A stretch of 64,000 nucleotides of DNA from Leptodactylus fallax (Eukaryota > Chordata > Amphibia > Anura > Leptodactylidae), in NCBI GenBank assembly GCA_947044405.1, contig CAMRHE010000333.1:682001-746000 (forward strand), given 5' to 3'. The notes beneath the pieces are model-generated. The model saw only the letters and a program-made list of their open reading frames with translations, was not told the DNA's origin and ran no database searches. Positions 33,654-48,090 of this stretch are shown here, piece after piece (positions within the stretch are counted from its first letter, which is position 1; every line of letters starts with the position of its first letter). Made by a program: the position numbers and the translations under genes.

Positions 33654-34285
33654 TGTAAGGGAATTGCTAGTTGAGCAATTCCCCAGTGCTGCTGCAGAAC
33701 CCTGGGGGGAGGGGACAACAAGACAGTGGACCCTAACCTGAAAACCCCCCACTGTCCCTGGCTAACTTGCCCAATCTGTTCTAGGCGACAGCCAGCATCT
33801 GGTCAACAGTCCCTTCCTAATATAGGTGACAACACAGAATGCTGACAGGACAAACAACAACAAAGGGAGGTCAGCTAGCCAAGGGGTCGGTAACAGTCGA
33901 GCAATGCAGTATAAAATCACAATCCAAGAGAATAGTCAAAGGTAAGCCAGTGGTCAGGAAATAAGAAGAACAGGTAAACAGAAGAGAAGCTAGCAGGGAC
34001 AAAGTAAAAAACAGAATCTCAATAGCCAGCAGCCATGTGTGAACTGACAACCTGTTTATAGCAAGAAAGGACCTGACTAAGACTTGATAGGATGATAGGC
34101 TGTCAATCACACAGGCAAGGCTAAGATTAATTATTGACGGGTGTGGCTGAAATTCAATTAGTCTAGGACAGTGTTCAGACAGAGCAACAAGAATCTTATG
34201 CAAGGAATCAAACTGAATACGCCTCTTTCGCCGCAGCAGGCGAGCAGAGGGTGGCGCAAAGACCCGAACAGGCAGAGACGTTACA
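33654..34285 (-). mobile_element. Solo LTR, family 1, with TGAAT TSD
   Basis: It begins TGTAAGGGAATTGC and ends GACGTTACA. The exact 5-bp duplication TGAAT lies at 33649-33653 and 34286-34290. Orientation is inferred from the CTTGCTATAAACAGG promoter-like box, which reads on the minus strand. No internal retroviral or Gypsy sequence is attached, so LTR-LTR recombination has removed the body. The length is 632 bp. Confidence 0.92.
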
Positions 34286-34290
34286 TGAAT

Positions 34291-35034
34291 ACTATGCCAT
34301 TAATGCTTAACTCAAACTCAAACCTCCTCAAAATAAACCCCCTCCAAACAACCACTATGACCCCTGGTTGGTTCGCAGGATCGGACCATAACGTGGAATG
34401 CTGGAGACTCCGGTGCTCACTCAGAGCACATCCGCTGGGTTTTGTGCTGTCCTGGGGGGCATAGTGATTATACGGTACTACCACCGGAAACACATGGACA
34501 TGGATCATGTCAGCAATGGACCTTTCAGCATCCAGAACATGTGTGTTACCCTGCAATGTTTTCCCACAGGTGAGACAATTTGAGGACGTCCCTTTTTGAT
34601 TTGGGGGCAGGATAACCACTAAGGAGCTCTTTAATATGAGCAAGGTACCAACGCCATTACTGTGACTCAGTTATATAGAGTTAGGAATTATGCCTCACCC
34701 TGGGAATTGAGCAGGAGACCCACCACTGTGGGCTTTTGTTTAAGTATTTCTATACTTACTTAGTGACTACTTGTCTATCTGTAGTTGTAGTGGATCAGTC
34801 AGGTCCCCTGATCAATGGCGCAGAATTGCCAGGAAACTTGTAGGGACTGCTCTTTTGGGTTTAGCTTGGTACTGGCCTTGTAATGGTGGAAGTCAACTTT
34901 TGCAGGGGACAGGGATAGTATTTGAGGGGTACACCAGTGCTGATTTAATAATTTATTCCTTCTGATGTGTTTTGGGGTATATCTCCTTGAGTGGAGGCAG
35001 TCATACCCTAGTGCTCGTTTGTGCTCTACTGATC
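34291..35034. other. Unassigned DNA, possibly PLE 3' flank
   Basis: This follows the PLE and the solo LTR. A CGGTACTACCACCGGAAACACATGG stretch and a TTATATAG...TTAGTGACTACTTG region are unassigned. No ORF is supported. Confidence 0.4.
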
Positions 35035-35330
35035 AAGAGTCAAGTACCAGAAGCCAGGTAGTATCAGAGTCAGGTGTCATGTCAGGTATCAGAAGTCAGA
35101 GTCAGGTGTCATGTATCAGAAGTCAGGTGTCAAAAGTCAAGTATCAGACGTTAGGTATCAGATGTCAGAAGTCAGGTGTCAGAGTTAGGTGTCAGACATC
35201 AGAAGTTAGAATCAGAAGTCATGTGTCAGAATCAGGTGCCAGAAGTCAATTGTCAGAAGCCAGGTATCCGATGTCAGTAGTCAGGTACCAGAGTCGGAAG
35301 TCAGGAGTGTCGGAAGTCAGGTGTTAGAGT
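35035..35330. repeat. AGTCAGGTGTCAGA minisatellite
   Basis: The array is built of short, irregular units of about 9-16 bp mixing TCAGAAGTC, AGGTGTCAG and AGGTATCAG. It generates a spurious Ser/Gln/Arg-rich reading frame on the plus strand. Confidence 0.9.
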
Positions 35331-36099
35331 TGTAAATTTGCCTAAAAGTTTCATCAATCTGAGGTTTACTCTGACATCTGAGGATGTCCTAATATGGATA
35401 CAGTACTTATATACCTTGATCGAAATATATACTAATAACTCATGTTTATTTTTGTAGATTTTGCTGAGATCAACATATACTACTGACAGGTGCAGTCCAT
35501 GTCTTTTTTCTAAATTGTTGGAATACATAAGATAGAGTTTAAGAACAGCTATAGGCTATATAGTGTCAAATGTGTTTTATAATTCAGTATAGCCCAAATC
35601 CACTTTCCAGGACAAAAAAAAATCACCTTGAAGATATGCAGTTCGTATAGAAAACCATGTCTTTTTAATGCCAGTATTTTTGTTCTGTATCTGTTTTTAC
35701 ATAATTGCATTCCTCATGCTTAGTATAGCAACAGAGTAATGAGCTCCATTTACTAATAACTCACTACAAATCCCAGGGTGATCTTCTCACATTCACATGC
35801 TGCCTGCAGCGAGTGCATAATCTTGGCAATGTCATCTGATGTCATGCAAAGGGGGAAACATTTTATTTTTTTTTTCATGATAGACTCGTACATCAGGGCT
35901 TCTGATTAGCAGATATAAATCTGTACATGACTGTCCAAGTAACAATCTGTTATGTAATTTGTTCTTTGTTCCCTAGTCATGAGATACTTTATGCAAAGAA
36001 TTCCCAGGCCCAGGGAAGCATCTAAATGTTCAGAGTTTATGAAAAGTGTATTCGTTTTTATCTTGGCATTCACATATTATATTACATATTATAAGATGA
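35331..36099. other. Unassigned DNA
   Basis: No gene or repeat structure was supported. Confidence 0.5.
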
Positions 36100-36330
36100 A
36101 GATATAAGCATACATAAAGGTTCTGGTCGGGCGGCACTTAACTCAAATTCTGTATTGGTGCACGTTCAGAGTGGGGTTGACCAACTCCCCACTAAATCAA
36201 GTCCAATATTTGTAATACAGTTGAACCGCACTCTAAGTGGTAATGCTTCTTAAAGTTTTATTTATGTCACAGTACACACAACGTTTCAAGTTGAGCAAAA
36301 CCTTCGTCAGGCTGTAATATTATCAAAATA
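36100..36330 (-). mobile_element. PLE-like terminal fragment
   Basis: On the minus strand a CTGACGA...GAAACGTTGTGTG motif is followed by ACATAAATAAAACTTTAAGAAG and about 150 bp of unique-looking sequence. That is the order seen in the other PLE terminal regions here. No coding part is attached. Confidence 0.4.
36275..36310 (-). ncRNA. Hammerhead-like motif
   Basis: On the minus strand a perfect CTGACGA box (rc of 36304-36310) is followed directly by AGGT...ACTT, which can pair as helix II (A-U, G-U, G-C, U-A) around an 8-base loop. GAAAC (rc of 36283-36287) follows and then GTTGTG. Helix III could be AC/GU around GUU, which would put G at the cleavage position, a disfavoured base. This is the best-spaced core of the five in the window, but helix I pairing is poor. 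Confidence 0.35.
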
Positions 36331-37114
36331 ACAAGGATATGAAACAGCGTAAAATACATAAATGGCACATGGCATAATATTACTATGCAAATGTAAAATG
36401 AATATCCAATAAATATGTTGAGACAGTAAAGACCAAAAAGGTACAAATATAAAGGAATCCCCAAATCGCATCCCAGTTGATGGCAGGACCAATACAAATT
36501 AAGATACAGGAGTAACAGTCATCAGGAATGTCTCAAGTTGCATACCCGTGGATATTCAAAAGTGGTTTAGCTGATGACTCCTGCATGTTGCCCAGATGTT
36601 GCCTGGACCCATAAATGAAAGTCACATAAAGGGACTTACAGCTGTAATACAGAGTGTAGCATATGTTAGAATTATAACCGTGTGAACTTGGCCTAATGCT
36701 GTGTTCATATTTGCAATGGATACTCTCTGTTCATCCATTGTTCATTAAAAAAAAATTCTGACAAAATAGTGCACCACCCTCTTTCCTAACACAGGACTGC
36801 TGTCTGTCCCTCCATACTTTATGCAAGACTGTTGCCTCTTCCTGCATAATTTACATAGGACTGCAACCTTCAGAAATTTGTCTGATAGGAAGCAGGTAGA
36901 AGTAACACAAGCAAGGGTTAACTTGACTGAGAATGTAGGGACAGTAGCACTGCTATCATGTCAGGGAATTTTTAAGTGGTCCATTCTTCCCTGACCTGAT
37001 GCTAGCACTAGCGTTCCGACATTCTCAGTGAAGTTAACCATTGCCTGCTTCCTCCTGACCCAATCTAAGCTGTGCCAGGGAAATATGACTCACATGCTAT
37101 GAGTGCCATATATT
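36331..37114. other. Unassigned DNA
   Basis: No supported feature was seen. A segment at about 36900-37060 holds imperfect inverted copies around AACACAAGCAAGGGTTAAC and GTTAACCATTGCCTGC, possibly an eroded fold-back repeat. Confidence 0.4.
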
Positions 37115-37116
37115 TA

Positions 37117-38753
<1,637 letters not shown>

Positions 38754-38755
38754 TA

Positions 38756-41073
38756 CATATGGCTCCTATTCAATAACTATAAACAGAAATCTTGAAAACT
38801 GTAATGAATAAATTTCTAAAGATAACATAAAATTGTATTTCTTTTCAAATATACAAAGATTAACCTTTATTTTCTTAAAAGTAAGTACACCTTTAAAATG
38901 AAAGTGAACAGATTTGAGTAAAATAACTTGTTAGAAGGATTTGTTGATCACAAAGTGCTCCACATCTGGAATTCATCAAAAGCAATCACCTGTTATCTGT
39001 GGGGAAGCCTATCAAGAAGTTTTCAATTTCCCTGCAGTGCCACCACAGGAGAAATGAAGCATTACATTTCAAATTAATGAGTTGTCAGTGCAATGAAGAA
39101 CAAGACAGGTCCTCCAGAGCAAAGAGGCTTCAATGCCCTGAAACAAAAGTCCAAACAAGATCCTCAGATGAAATCTGATAATATCAGTAAGTGAATAATA
39201 TAATATTTAATCGTTTTATTTTGAAATTCAAAGTCAGTAACTTTTTTCTAGCTCAGACTCTGACTCCAACTCCAACCAAAACTGGCACCAACTCCACAAC
39301 TCCAATTCAGGCTCCACAGCCCTGCATACAACTCCCATTTATCTAAAGTGCTGTGTTGAACAATTGGCATATGGTGAATAACGCCAGAAATCTGTGAGAT
39401 TATCACTCAAGTAAAACTTATTTTTAGAAATCTTCTTAATTCTGTTAGTATATTTCCATGCAGTCAATCATGAGATAGGGCTGCCAAGTTGCAGTACTTC
39501 TACAAGAAACTAGCACGGCAACCACATATTTTAGAAGGAAACAGGTTGATAGGTTTATTAATTTATGTATTTCTTACCAACTGTGCTCATTAATAAAACA
39601 ACCAATGTAGATACATTTTAGCGTTTCTTTCTTTTAGATTTTGTTTCTGGTTTGTTTTGAGCTTTCAAACTATAAAAGGACTTCATTTTATTATTTTACA
39701 CCCTCGCTGTGAGAATGGTTTCAATAAAAACAATTGGAGCTTAATCTCTTAATCCAATCCAAATTTCTCCCTCTACTAAGTCAGTGCTGTTTAGAAACTG
39801 CTGCCAAGCATTAAAATACCATCAGTCACGTTTTGTACAACTGTGACTTAAAACAAAAACTGGCCAATGGTGAACCACCTAAAGACTGCCAACTGGTTTA
39901 CTTACATGAAAAGTCCCAATGTCAGGTAAGGATAATATGAATTGTTTGTACGCTAACAGATTCATGTGCTTTGGGACAGTATAAACTGCCTTACAATTTA
40001 TTACATAGTTACCAGAAATGCACTTGGTGGCAACCATATAGTCCTGTGTATCCTGCTGCTGTCTGTTGCATTCAGGCTGCTTCCACTTATTTGTTAATTA
40101 TGTAAGCCAACTGTGCCATTTCATGCATTTGACTGTGATGCTGCAAGGAGCACGGTCTGACACTTATCCTATACCATTTCTATAGTTTTACATCTGTGTC
40201 TCTCCAACATCCTGATATCAATTTGGAATTTGAATTCAGTTGAAATTTACCGATTCAGCCAAAAGTTTGGTTCAATTTGTTCCAGAATTGCCTTAAAAAG
40301 TCATGTATGACACTCTGGGGACTACTAGGACTTTATCTAATCCAGTCCTTTAGCACAAACACAGACTTAGTCAAATTCAAAGTGACAGCAACAGATATGG
40401 CTATGGGTAAACCAATGGTGGTAACAGCCGGTTTAAAAACACACTGCAATTTTTGACTTGTATGCTTTTTAAAGTTTCACCAAAACCTTTTCCAAAAATC
40501 GGGCTGAAATTTGTGTGTTCTAAAACTCATTCACTTATCTCTAATAACAAATGTCTCTTCTAGATGAAATATGACCACATTTCCCATTGTAATACCTACA
40601 TAGGGGATATGTAGTTGCTAGAGCTACAATGCTTTGTAGAGTTGAGAAGATGGACAGTAGATAGACTACTTTCTTTTAAAAATCAAGATACAGATTGTAT
40701 GTAGTGAAACAGGGTAGGTTATTGGGTAGAAAATATAATTTAAAGTCTCCTGGCGTTTCTTTTAGACTTTTTAAGAAAGAAACACCATTTTCTCAAATTG
40801 TCACATTATCTGTAGGTTCTATGTGATGGTTTGCTGTTCTCAGCTGATGGTAGTGAAGAGTATGTATAACTTAAACTTAGGTCCAATCATGATAATCATT
40901 GCTTCCTAATATGTATTTTTTCTTACCTTTCTGCTTGGGTGGACAAATCCAGATGTGTGTCACAAAATAACCAGCTTTTCAAAACAATATGATTTTGCAA
41001 TACACAGTCATGGCATGTGTATCCTATATGTGGAAGAGTGAAGATATGTGGTCAGGATTGTAGCCTGTGAATG
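38756..41073. other. Unassigned DNA
   Basis: About 2.3 kb of AT-rich sequence with no ORF, terminal repeat or retroelement motif. It could contain conserved non-coding sequence, but this cannot be judged from one genome. Confidence 0.5.
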
Positions 41074-41721
41074 TGTAAGGGAATTGCTAGTTGTGCAATT
41101 CCCTAGTGCTGCTGCTGAAACAAGGGAAAAAGGAAAAGACAGAGACAGTGAGCCCTCGACCCAGCTCCTGACCCTACCTACTTGCCTGAACTGTCCTAGG
41201 TGACAGCCGCCAACTTGGTAGCAATCCCTTCTCTGAATAAATGACAACACGAAACACAGACAAGACAAACAACACGGAAGAGGAGTCAGAAAGCCAAGGG
41301 TTAAAGCCAGAGAGACAAAGCAGTACCAAATTGCAATACAAAAGAGTAGTCACAAGTAAAGCCAAAGGTCAGAAGTCAGTAATACAATGATAGCAGAAAG
41401 AAGTCACAGGACAGAATCACAAAAGCCGTGTGTGAACAGATGACAGATGTATATAGGAAGTCCAGAATCTGTCCCAGACTTGATTCGTAGACAGGCTGTC
41501 AATCACACAGGCAAGGCTAAGATTGACTGTATGAGGAGCAGAGAGAAACAAGGTGCAGGAGACAGGTGTGGCTGAAATTCAATTACAGAGAAGAGGTAGT
41601 AGAGCAATGTTCAGACAGAGCAACAAGAACCCTACGCAAGGAATCAGACTGAGCACGCCTCTTGAGCTGCAGCGTGCGATCGGAGGGTGGCACAGAGACC
41701 CGAACAGGCAGAGACGTTACA
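41074..41721 (-). mobile_element. Solo LTR, family 1, with GAATG TSD
   Basis: It runs from TGTAAGGGAATTGC to GACGTTACA and is 648 bp long. The 5-bp duplication GAATG is exact (41069-41073 and 41722-41726). It aligns over its whole length by eye with the copy at 33654. No internal region is present. Confidence 0.92.
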
Positions 41722-41781
41722 GAATGATTTTGCTAGTATGTTGCAATGTTGTCCTGAGTTATTTTCATGACAAACCAGAAA

Positions 41782-42114
41782 CCTTAAGGCTAAGGCCCCA
41801 CATTGCCGAAAGGTTGTATTTTTGGATGCTGCGGAAATGTAGCGGAAAAAAAAATTCTGCATTATACCTTTACTGTACCTACAGTAAATGAGATTTTGAT
41901 TAATTTCATCCACACATTGCTGGAAAAACTTGGAAAACCTGCTGTTTGAAAAACACTTCATGTTAATTGAAGCTGCGAAATTGCAAGCATTTTCCCAATA
42001 GCTTTAATAGGGGAGGAAAAAAGCAGGGAAAAATACAGAAAAACTCAATGAACTACACCATTTTCTGCAGCGCTTTTTAGCTGTAATTCGCTATGTGGAG
42101 CCTTAGCCTTAAGG
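41782..42114. mobile_element. MITE of the 'aggccccac' family
   Basis: Terminal inverted repeats CCTTAAGGCTAAGGCCCCAC and (rc) CCTTAAGGCTAAGGCTCCAC bound about 330 bp. The core has TGCTGCGGAAATG, GGGGAGG and TTTCTGCAGCGCTTTTTAGC. It is non-autonomous, of unknown superfamily. Related copies lie at 13430 and 60786. Confidence 0.8.
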
Positions 42115-42181
42115 AGTGTTCCAGAATTTACAAAATCTGATGTGATGGGACCTCACCAATCATACATTGACGTTATATTCC

Positions 42182-42717
42182 TTAAAGAGGTTGTCCAGGA
42201 TAAACTTTTTTTTTATTTATTAGACCAGGGAAGGAAAACAAACTAAACATACTCAGACTTCGTTCACATCTGCATCAGAGTCTCCGTAAGAGACACCATT
42301 GCAGATTCCACTGAAAATTGGCAGAGAGAAAAGTCCTGCACGGAGGGCTTTTCTCTTCTCCGGTTTCAATATAAAACCAGCAGAAACCCGACGTGGACCT
42401 CATTATAGTCTATGGGGTGTCCGCGGGTAAATGATATTTTAGCGGGCGAACTCTCCAGCCATGTCTCTTTCCTTAGGCAGCCTAAGGAAAGGACACGAAC
42501 ATCATAGGTAGTGACATCCCGTGTCCTTTGCTGAGGCCACCGATTGGCCTCAGTGGTCATGTGCCACAGGGACTTCCACCGGAAGAAAACATCGGAGCAG
42601 CAGGACCAGAGGCTGGAAGACTGGAAAGCATCAGGGACAGGTGAGTATGGTTTTTTTTTTTTCCCACATACCCCAGCCTAATAAAAAAAAAAAGGTAATC
42701 CTAGACAACCCCTTTAA
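42182..42717. mobile_element. piggyBac-like MITE (TTAA-flanked) with nested MITE piece
   Basis: TTAA lies at 42182-42185 and 42714-42717, with inverted ends AGAGGTTGTCCAGG and AGGGGTTGTCTAGG (rc). The interior from about 42250 to 42430 matches the 'tagtgtgaacct' MITE family. The segment before the right end holds CAGGTGAGTA (42638-42647). No transposase is present. Confidence 0.8.
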
Positions 42718-44002
42718 CCACTAAAAATGAATTAGTAAACCTTATTAGGATTGAAAAGTGGAACAGAAATAGATTTGTCTGAAAATGATTTTACAATTCC
42801 TTAACATTATGTACAAGGAGATTACAAAGTGGAGAATGAAAGACATTCTTTTTATTCTTGTGCTTTGTATGTGTCTTTTCATTTAATAACCATAAACAGG
42901 TTTCAGCACACTATGAATAGGTACACGCAACCATAAATACCAGCAATGACAACCAAAGAAAATGGCATATAATCATTTCTCAGGCTACGTTACAAATGTC
43001 TTCGATTTTTGTTCCATACTGCATAAAATGAGCTCTTTAAAGATCAATAAGACTGATCTCCAGCCTCAGCAGAAACAACAGACTTAGTTCTCCAGGTTCT
43101 GAACATAACAGTAATTGAGCTCATCAGCAAGAAGAAGCTAAAAGCTAGTAACATCTCTCAGGGATGCTTGCCATCCGTAAGCTCTTAGTTGCAAGCACAA
43201 CAGAAAACTAATTGAAGTGGTGCTTCCTCCATTTTCCACCTGAATGCTCTAGCCGACAGGTCGGATTCAAATGACATGACACCTTTTAGCAGGTAAACTC
43301 TTAAAATGCAATGAACTGACTATTTTTTGTCCCATTCTTACACATTCAGTATATTTTATTTTAAATGACTTCTTTCTCATTCATATCACTGATTTATATT
43401 CACCAGCAAATGATAGAAGAAACACAGAGCAAATTTTCATCGAAAAAAAAAATTCCATCTAGAGAGGGCAAATTTCTGCAGGATTGTAACTTGTCTGCTC
43501 TGTAGTCAAAACGCTGCAATTACAATACTGTATAATAAAACAATAGGAGGAAAAATAATAAGAAGAAAATGAATGTCCGTAAGGCTAGAATAGAATATTG
43601 CAGTTCCTATAGAAACCCCATAGCATTGAAATAATTTGTTTCCCCTTCTCATCAAGCATCTCTGTTCCTTTAAATTTTAATTTCAGAGGAAGTATTGCGG
43701 AAGGCTCACAAGGATCTTGAGATAGATCTATGTGTTATCCCCATTGTGTCCTAAATATTACTCAGTAGATAACAATGTTTAGTCCTTATTAGCTTTTGTT
43801 CTTATTAGCACAAGAGAAAGAGATGAAGACTTTACCGTAGAATGGGATTAGTAGTAATGTTTCTAATTAGAGAGATTTAATCTTAACCTCGTCGACTGAA
43901 CATCTGTATTGGTCTGATAGGAATTCTGTTTTTTTAGTGCCCACACTACTTTGCATGGAGATATATATATAATTTTTTATAGCTAAAAAAAATGAAAGCA
44001 GC
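42718..44002. other. Unassigned DNA
   Basis: No supported feature. The sequence looks single-copy within this window and lacks transposon ends. Confidence 0.5.
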
Positions 44003-44640
44003 TGTAACTACTCTGCCTGTTCGGGTCTCTGCGCCACGCTGTGGCGAAAGAGGCATGTTCAGTTTGATTCCTTGCTTAAGGTTCTTGTTGCTCAGTCTGA
44101 ACACTGTCCTAGACTATGTAATTGCATTTCTGCCACACCCGTCTTCTGCACTTTGTTTCTTCTGCTCCTCAAATAGTTAATATTAGCCTTGCCTGTGTGA
44201 TTGATGGCCTGTCTAGCAATCAAGTCTGGGGCAGGTCCTAGACTTGCTATAAACAGGTCGTAAGCCCTCACATGGTCGCTGGCTATTGAAATTCTGTCTT
44301 GTGACTTTGTCCCTGCTAGCTTCTTTTCTGCTATTCTTATTACTGACATCTGGCTTTGACTTTGACTATTCTCTTGGATTGTGATTCTGTACTGCATTGC
44401 TCGACTGTTGCCGACCCCTTGGTTAGTTGACCTCCCTTTGTTGTTTGTCCTGTCTGCGTTCTGTGTTGTCACTCATTCACAGTAGGGACCGGCTCCAAGT
44501 TGTTCCTATCATTAGGACAGTGAGACAAGTAGGCAGGGACAAGGTCTTGGTCTGCTTTAGGGCTCACTGTCTCTGTATTCCCTTCCTCTCAGGGTTCTGC
44601 ATCAGCACTGGGGAATTGCTCAACTGTCAATTCCCTTACA
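44003..44640 (+). mobile_element. Solo LTR, family 1, with GCAGC TSD
   Basis: It begins TGTAACTACTCTGCC and ends CCCTTACA, in opposite orientation to the copies at 33654 and 41074. The exact duplication GCAGC lies at 43998-44002 and 44641-44645. A CTTGCTATAAACAGG promoter-like box is at about 44244-44259. Length 638 bp, no internal region. Confidence 0.92.
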
Positions 44641-45344
44641 GCAGCTAACTCATGACATCCTCAGGTCACTTCTAAAGCCCTTCTCAAGTGGTGCTCGTGG
44701 AATGGTGATGGCCTTTATCATCCAGTTAAGAGAAAAAAAGTTCTTAGTCATTTATCAAGTAGTCTACCTTTAGTCTTAGTCATTTATCAAATAGTCTTCC
44801 TTCAGGAGACTACTGAACATCCTAAACATCCATTGTTAAGAAATAGATATTTTCCTGCCTGTTAGAGCCGCGGAGATATCCCCTATTTATATTTCAGACC
44901 ATGCCCCAAATTCCTCCTTGCACCTACGTTCCCAGCTTACTACTACTCTTTTTAGACCTTTTTAATGGGACAATGGGAGACATTGCTAGTGTCGATAATA
45001 TTCAGCTTTTCTGGGCAACGTCAAAGGTGGCCCTCCAAGGCCATTTAATTGCCAGTGTTAGCAGATGACGAATGACCTGCCTTCCCAACCTTTCTTTATA
45101 TTAAGGAGGACTTTATGGCTGATCCCAAATTAGCGCTTCCTGATATAATGCATTGACTGGGAGGATTTGCAGAGGTATCGTGTTTTTTAATGAACTATGA
45201 CAAATCCAAAGCTTTGCTCATATTTGAAGCGGCTCGGAGGGGACAAAGAACTACCTTTCCATTTAGATGCCAGACGACCTCCTACAAAAACTCTTTCACT
45301 AGTATACTAAACCGTATGACTCCCAAAGAAACATATAAACTTAT

Positions 45345-45964
45345 CTGGAATCAATATTCGGATATTCAACAAATAATACACCACAATAAATCACATTATA
45401 ATCAATATATTTTATTAATAAACAAAAAATGAATGCTAAAATCACATAAAAACACACCAAAAAAAGTGTGATTTTAACAATTACATAGGTCCAACTAATA
45501 AAGTGTCATATGCATATGAATAAATACAATTTCATGTATACATAAATATAATTTCATATATATAAAGTGCATTCACTATAATTCATATGTTGCATATATG
45601 CATGTCCACACCAAAGGAACTTTGATATGTGACTGATTCAATCTAAGAACAGGTGATATGAAATAGCCATGCACATATATGATGTAACAAAGTGCACTGA
45701 CTATAAAGTGCATATAGTTCTTATCTTACTATGGTCTATGACTATTAATAAGTATTATGTAATAGGAAGTAGATGTATCATTCCAATTCATACAGTATAT
45801 ACTAAAGAGGAAACGCAAAGTAGAAGCAATCACAAGCCACATAACAAGATAATGTATACAGATCAAAAAGTTGAGACCAGAGTACACCGCGACCTCCACC
45901 TCCAGCCGCAACGCATGTTTCGCCCCTGCTTCATCAGGGTGTTGCCAATTTATATGGGAATTAA
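45345..45964 (-). mobile_element. PLE-like terminal region inserted in the L1 relic
   Basis: On the minus strand a CTGATGA...GAAAC motif (45917-45937) is followed by several hundred bases of AT-rich sequence. It ends in a region rich in AATAAA-type signals (45345-45470). L1-like sequence flanks it on both sides, so it is inferred to be an insertion. No coding part remains. Confidence 0.45.
45905..45940 (-). ncRNA. Hammerhead-like motif with intact core boxes
   Basis: On the minus strand: CTGATGA (rc of 45931-45937), AGCAGGGGC, GAAAC (rc of 45917-45921), ATGC, then GTT. Helix III can form AC/GU around ATGC with U at the cleavage position. Helix II is only two G-C pairs and is preceded by an unpaired A. 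Helix I pairing is weak. It has the best conserved boxes of the set, but junction spacing differs from canonical hammerheads. Confidence 0.35.
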
Positions 45965-46845
45965 ACTACCATCTAATCTGCTTCAGTTGTATGCAGTAAA
46001 TCTTACTACCATTATTGGTCATGTCTTCGTTCTGCTATCACAATGGAAATATTTTTTTCTCTCTGGTTGTTGTTATCTTATCATAATGACACTTATTTAT
46101 TTTGCAGACTGTCCAGGTACTGTTAAAGCCCTCTATGAAAATTGTTGTTCCAGTGTAAGCACTTTAGATTGTTCATATAGAAGAAAGGATGGTAAAATCG
46201 ATTAAGTCTCTATAAATTTCAATAATTTAAGGTGGATGGGGGGTTATTCTTTGGCCTCACATTTTCGATATGTGGTGGACTGGTTTAGGGACACGTCACA
46301 TTTTGCTAATGTTTTGCAGGACAGTAATAGCTCCAACCTGTTAGGTTAGAAGCTTTGCTGTATCTTCCTACTGACTACATTCTGCTTGTAGTCAGTGAGA
46401 ATCCTCTATTGTGGTCAGTAGTTCAGGCATGATGACTAGTTATGGACTCTCTCATTTTTCTTTCTGGCTTCCTTTTATAATCCATCCCTTTTGGAAGGCA
46501 AACCACAGTGGATATATAGCCTTTTGAGGCAGCAAGGCTGTGATCTGTTGGTAGATGTTTTGTACACTCAAGACAGAATGTTGTCTTATCCTTCAGCTTG
46601 TGAAAAATTTCCATCCTTGGTGGGACAACAATTCGTCTACCTATAGATGAGATACTACATAATCTATGTATGCTTAAATGCCCCAGACACTCCCCTGGAA
46701 CACAAGCTAGAACTTTTTTTTTTTTTTAAAAGATCTTGTTCGGATTTAACCTCCATCAGCTGTACATATAGAACTATTCGTACTTGCATTTATTGATCTT
46801 ATTAATATTGATATTAATAGGAGCTGCCAGGTGGTTATCACAGCT

Positions 46846-47640
46846 TGTTAGGACAGGAGCCGGCACCTCGTCAGTTGCGCTGTAAGGTGCCGCTCCTGTC
46901 ATTGCATGTACCGGCGGTGCACTCGTTTCTCAAGGGGTTAACTGTCCTTCACTTCCGAGCCTATATATTGTTACTTCGGCTGCTCCTGCTCTGCTGGCTA
47001 TTCAGTTTTCTGGGTGTTAGCTCCTTACTCTACGTTCCTGATACCATTTGCTGTTTTGACTTCCTGCTCTTCTTTCCTGACTGCATTTTCTTCCTGCCGA
47101 TTCTGTACCTTCGTTCCCTCCTGTTGTAACCACCACTTGCCTTCTAGACCACTTTTCCTTGACCTCCAATTATGTAACTGCGTGACCTCCTGTACTGACC
47201 CCGCCTGCTGGTCTACGCTCTCGTCTCATCCCTTTGTACTGCGCTACCTCCTGTTACTCACTTGGACTGTACGACTATGCTATATTGAACCTCTGCCACC
47301 TCCTGGAACTGCTTGCGACTGCATCCTCCTCTGCTTCTGGTTTTCCATCAGCTTCTACATGTGCTCAGGTGAGTGGTTTTCATATTTCTGGGCCTGCTGT
47401 GACTTGTGGTGTGCAGTGCGTCTCGCGCCCTCGGGGCTGCTGTGATTCTAGCTAAAGGAAGCAGTCAAGTCCATCTCCACCATCAGTGACTCTGGTGAAA
47501 ACCTCTGGAGGCTGGTTTCGACTCGGTTTGGGGGGGGTGTCGGAGGCTCAGCGCTGTTTACCATAGTGTGCAGGGGTGTCTGGTTTTCTGGGACTAACTA
47601 TCTGTCTTGTACTGCATTTGGTTCATAACACAGCTATTCT
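46846..47640 (+). mobile_element. Solo LTR, family 2, with CAGCT TSD
   Basis: It begins TGTTAGGACAGGAGCC and ends TTCATAACA, and is 795 bp long. The 5-bp duplication CAGCT is exact at 46841-46845 and 47641-47645. The inside is pyrimidine-rich and contains CTATATATTG (about 46960), a candidate TATA box. It is unrelated by eye to family 1. Open frames across it are chance readings. Confidence 0.92.
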
Positions 47641-48090
47641 CCTTTACTACCAAAGACCTATTAGAAGCTACAATTAAGCTAAACAAATATGTTCCACTAA
47701 GTACATATCAAGACACTGCTCTGTTAATATTTCATAGAGCGGATATCACTCAGTTATTGCAATCCAAAACAACCCCTCATAATACATTTTCCTGTGCCAA
47801 ATATCAGCATTTACACTCTGATATTTATCATAATTTTTGGAATTTCCCCCAGACACAGGTTCTATGGACTTCAGTCCATGATTATGTTGCTCAAACCTTT
47901 AACATTAGTGTAGACCTGACTCCTGAATGAGAAATTTTTAATATTTTGTCTCTGATAGATATACAATGGTTATATGGGCTTGGGCTACATGGTTGATCTT
48001 GGGGATCTTTCTCTCCATTACAACACATCCCTCGCCAATATAGTGCAGAAAAACAAACAAAACTAAATAAAACTCCTCCATTATGATGCA

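Noticed and set aside
34965..35327. 120-codon Ser/Gln/Arg-rich frame
   Set aside because: Comes from the AGTCAGGTGTCAGA minisatellite; no independent evidence for coding.
45190..45432. 80-codon open frame
   Set aside because: Lies at the boundary of L1 relic and PLE terminal sequence; reads partly as L1-like, then AT-rich non-coding DNA. Not an independent gene.
46845..47455. Open frames of 94, 143 and 73 codons, hydrophobic and Leu/Ser-rich
   Set aside because: They lie inside a solo LTR bounded by CAGCT duplications; the sequence is pyrimidine-rich non-coding LTR.
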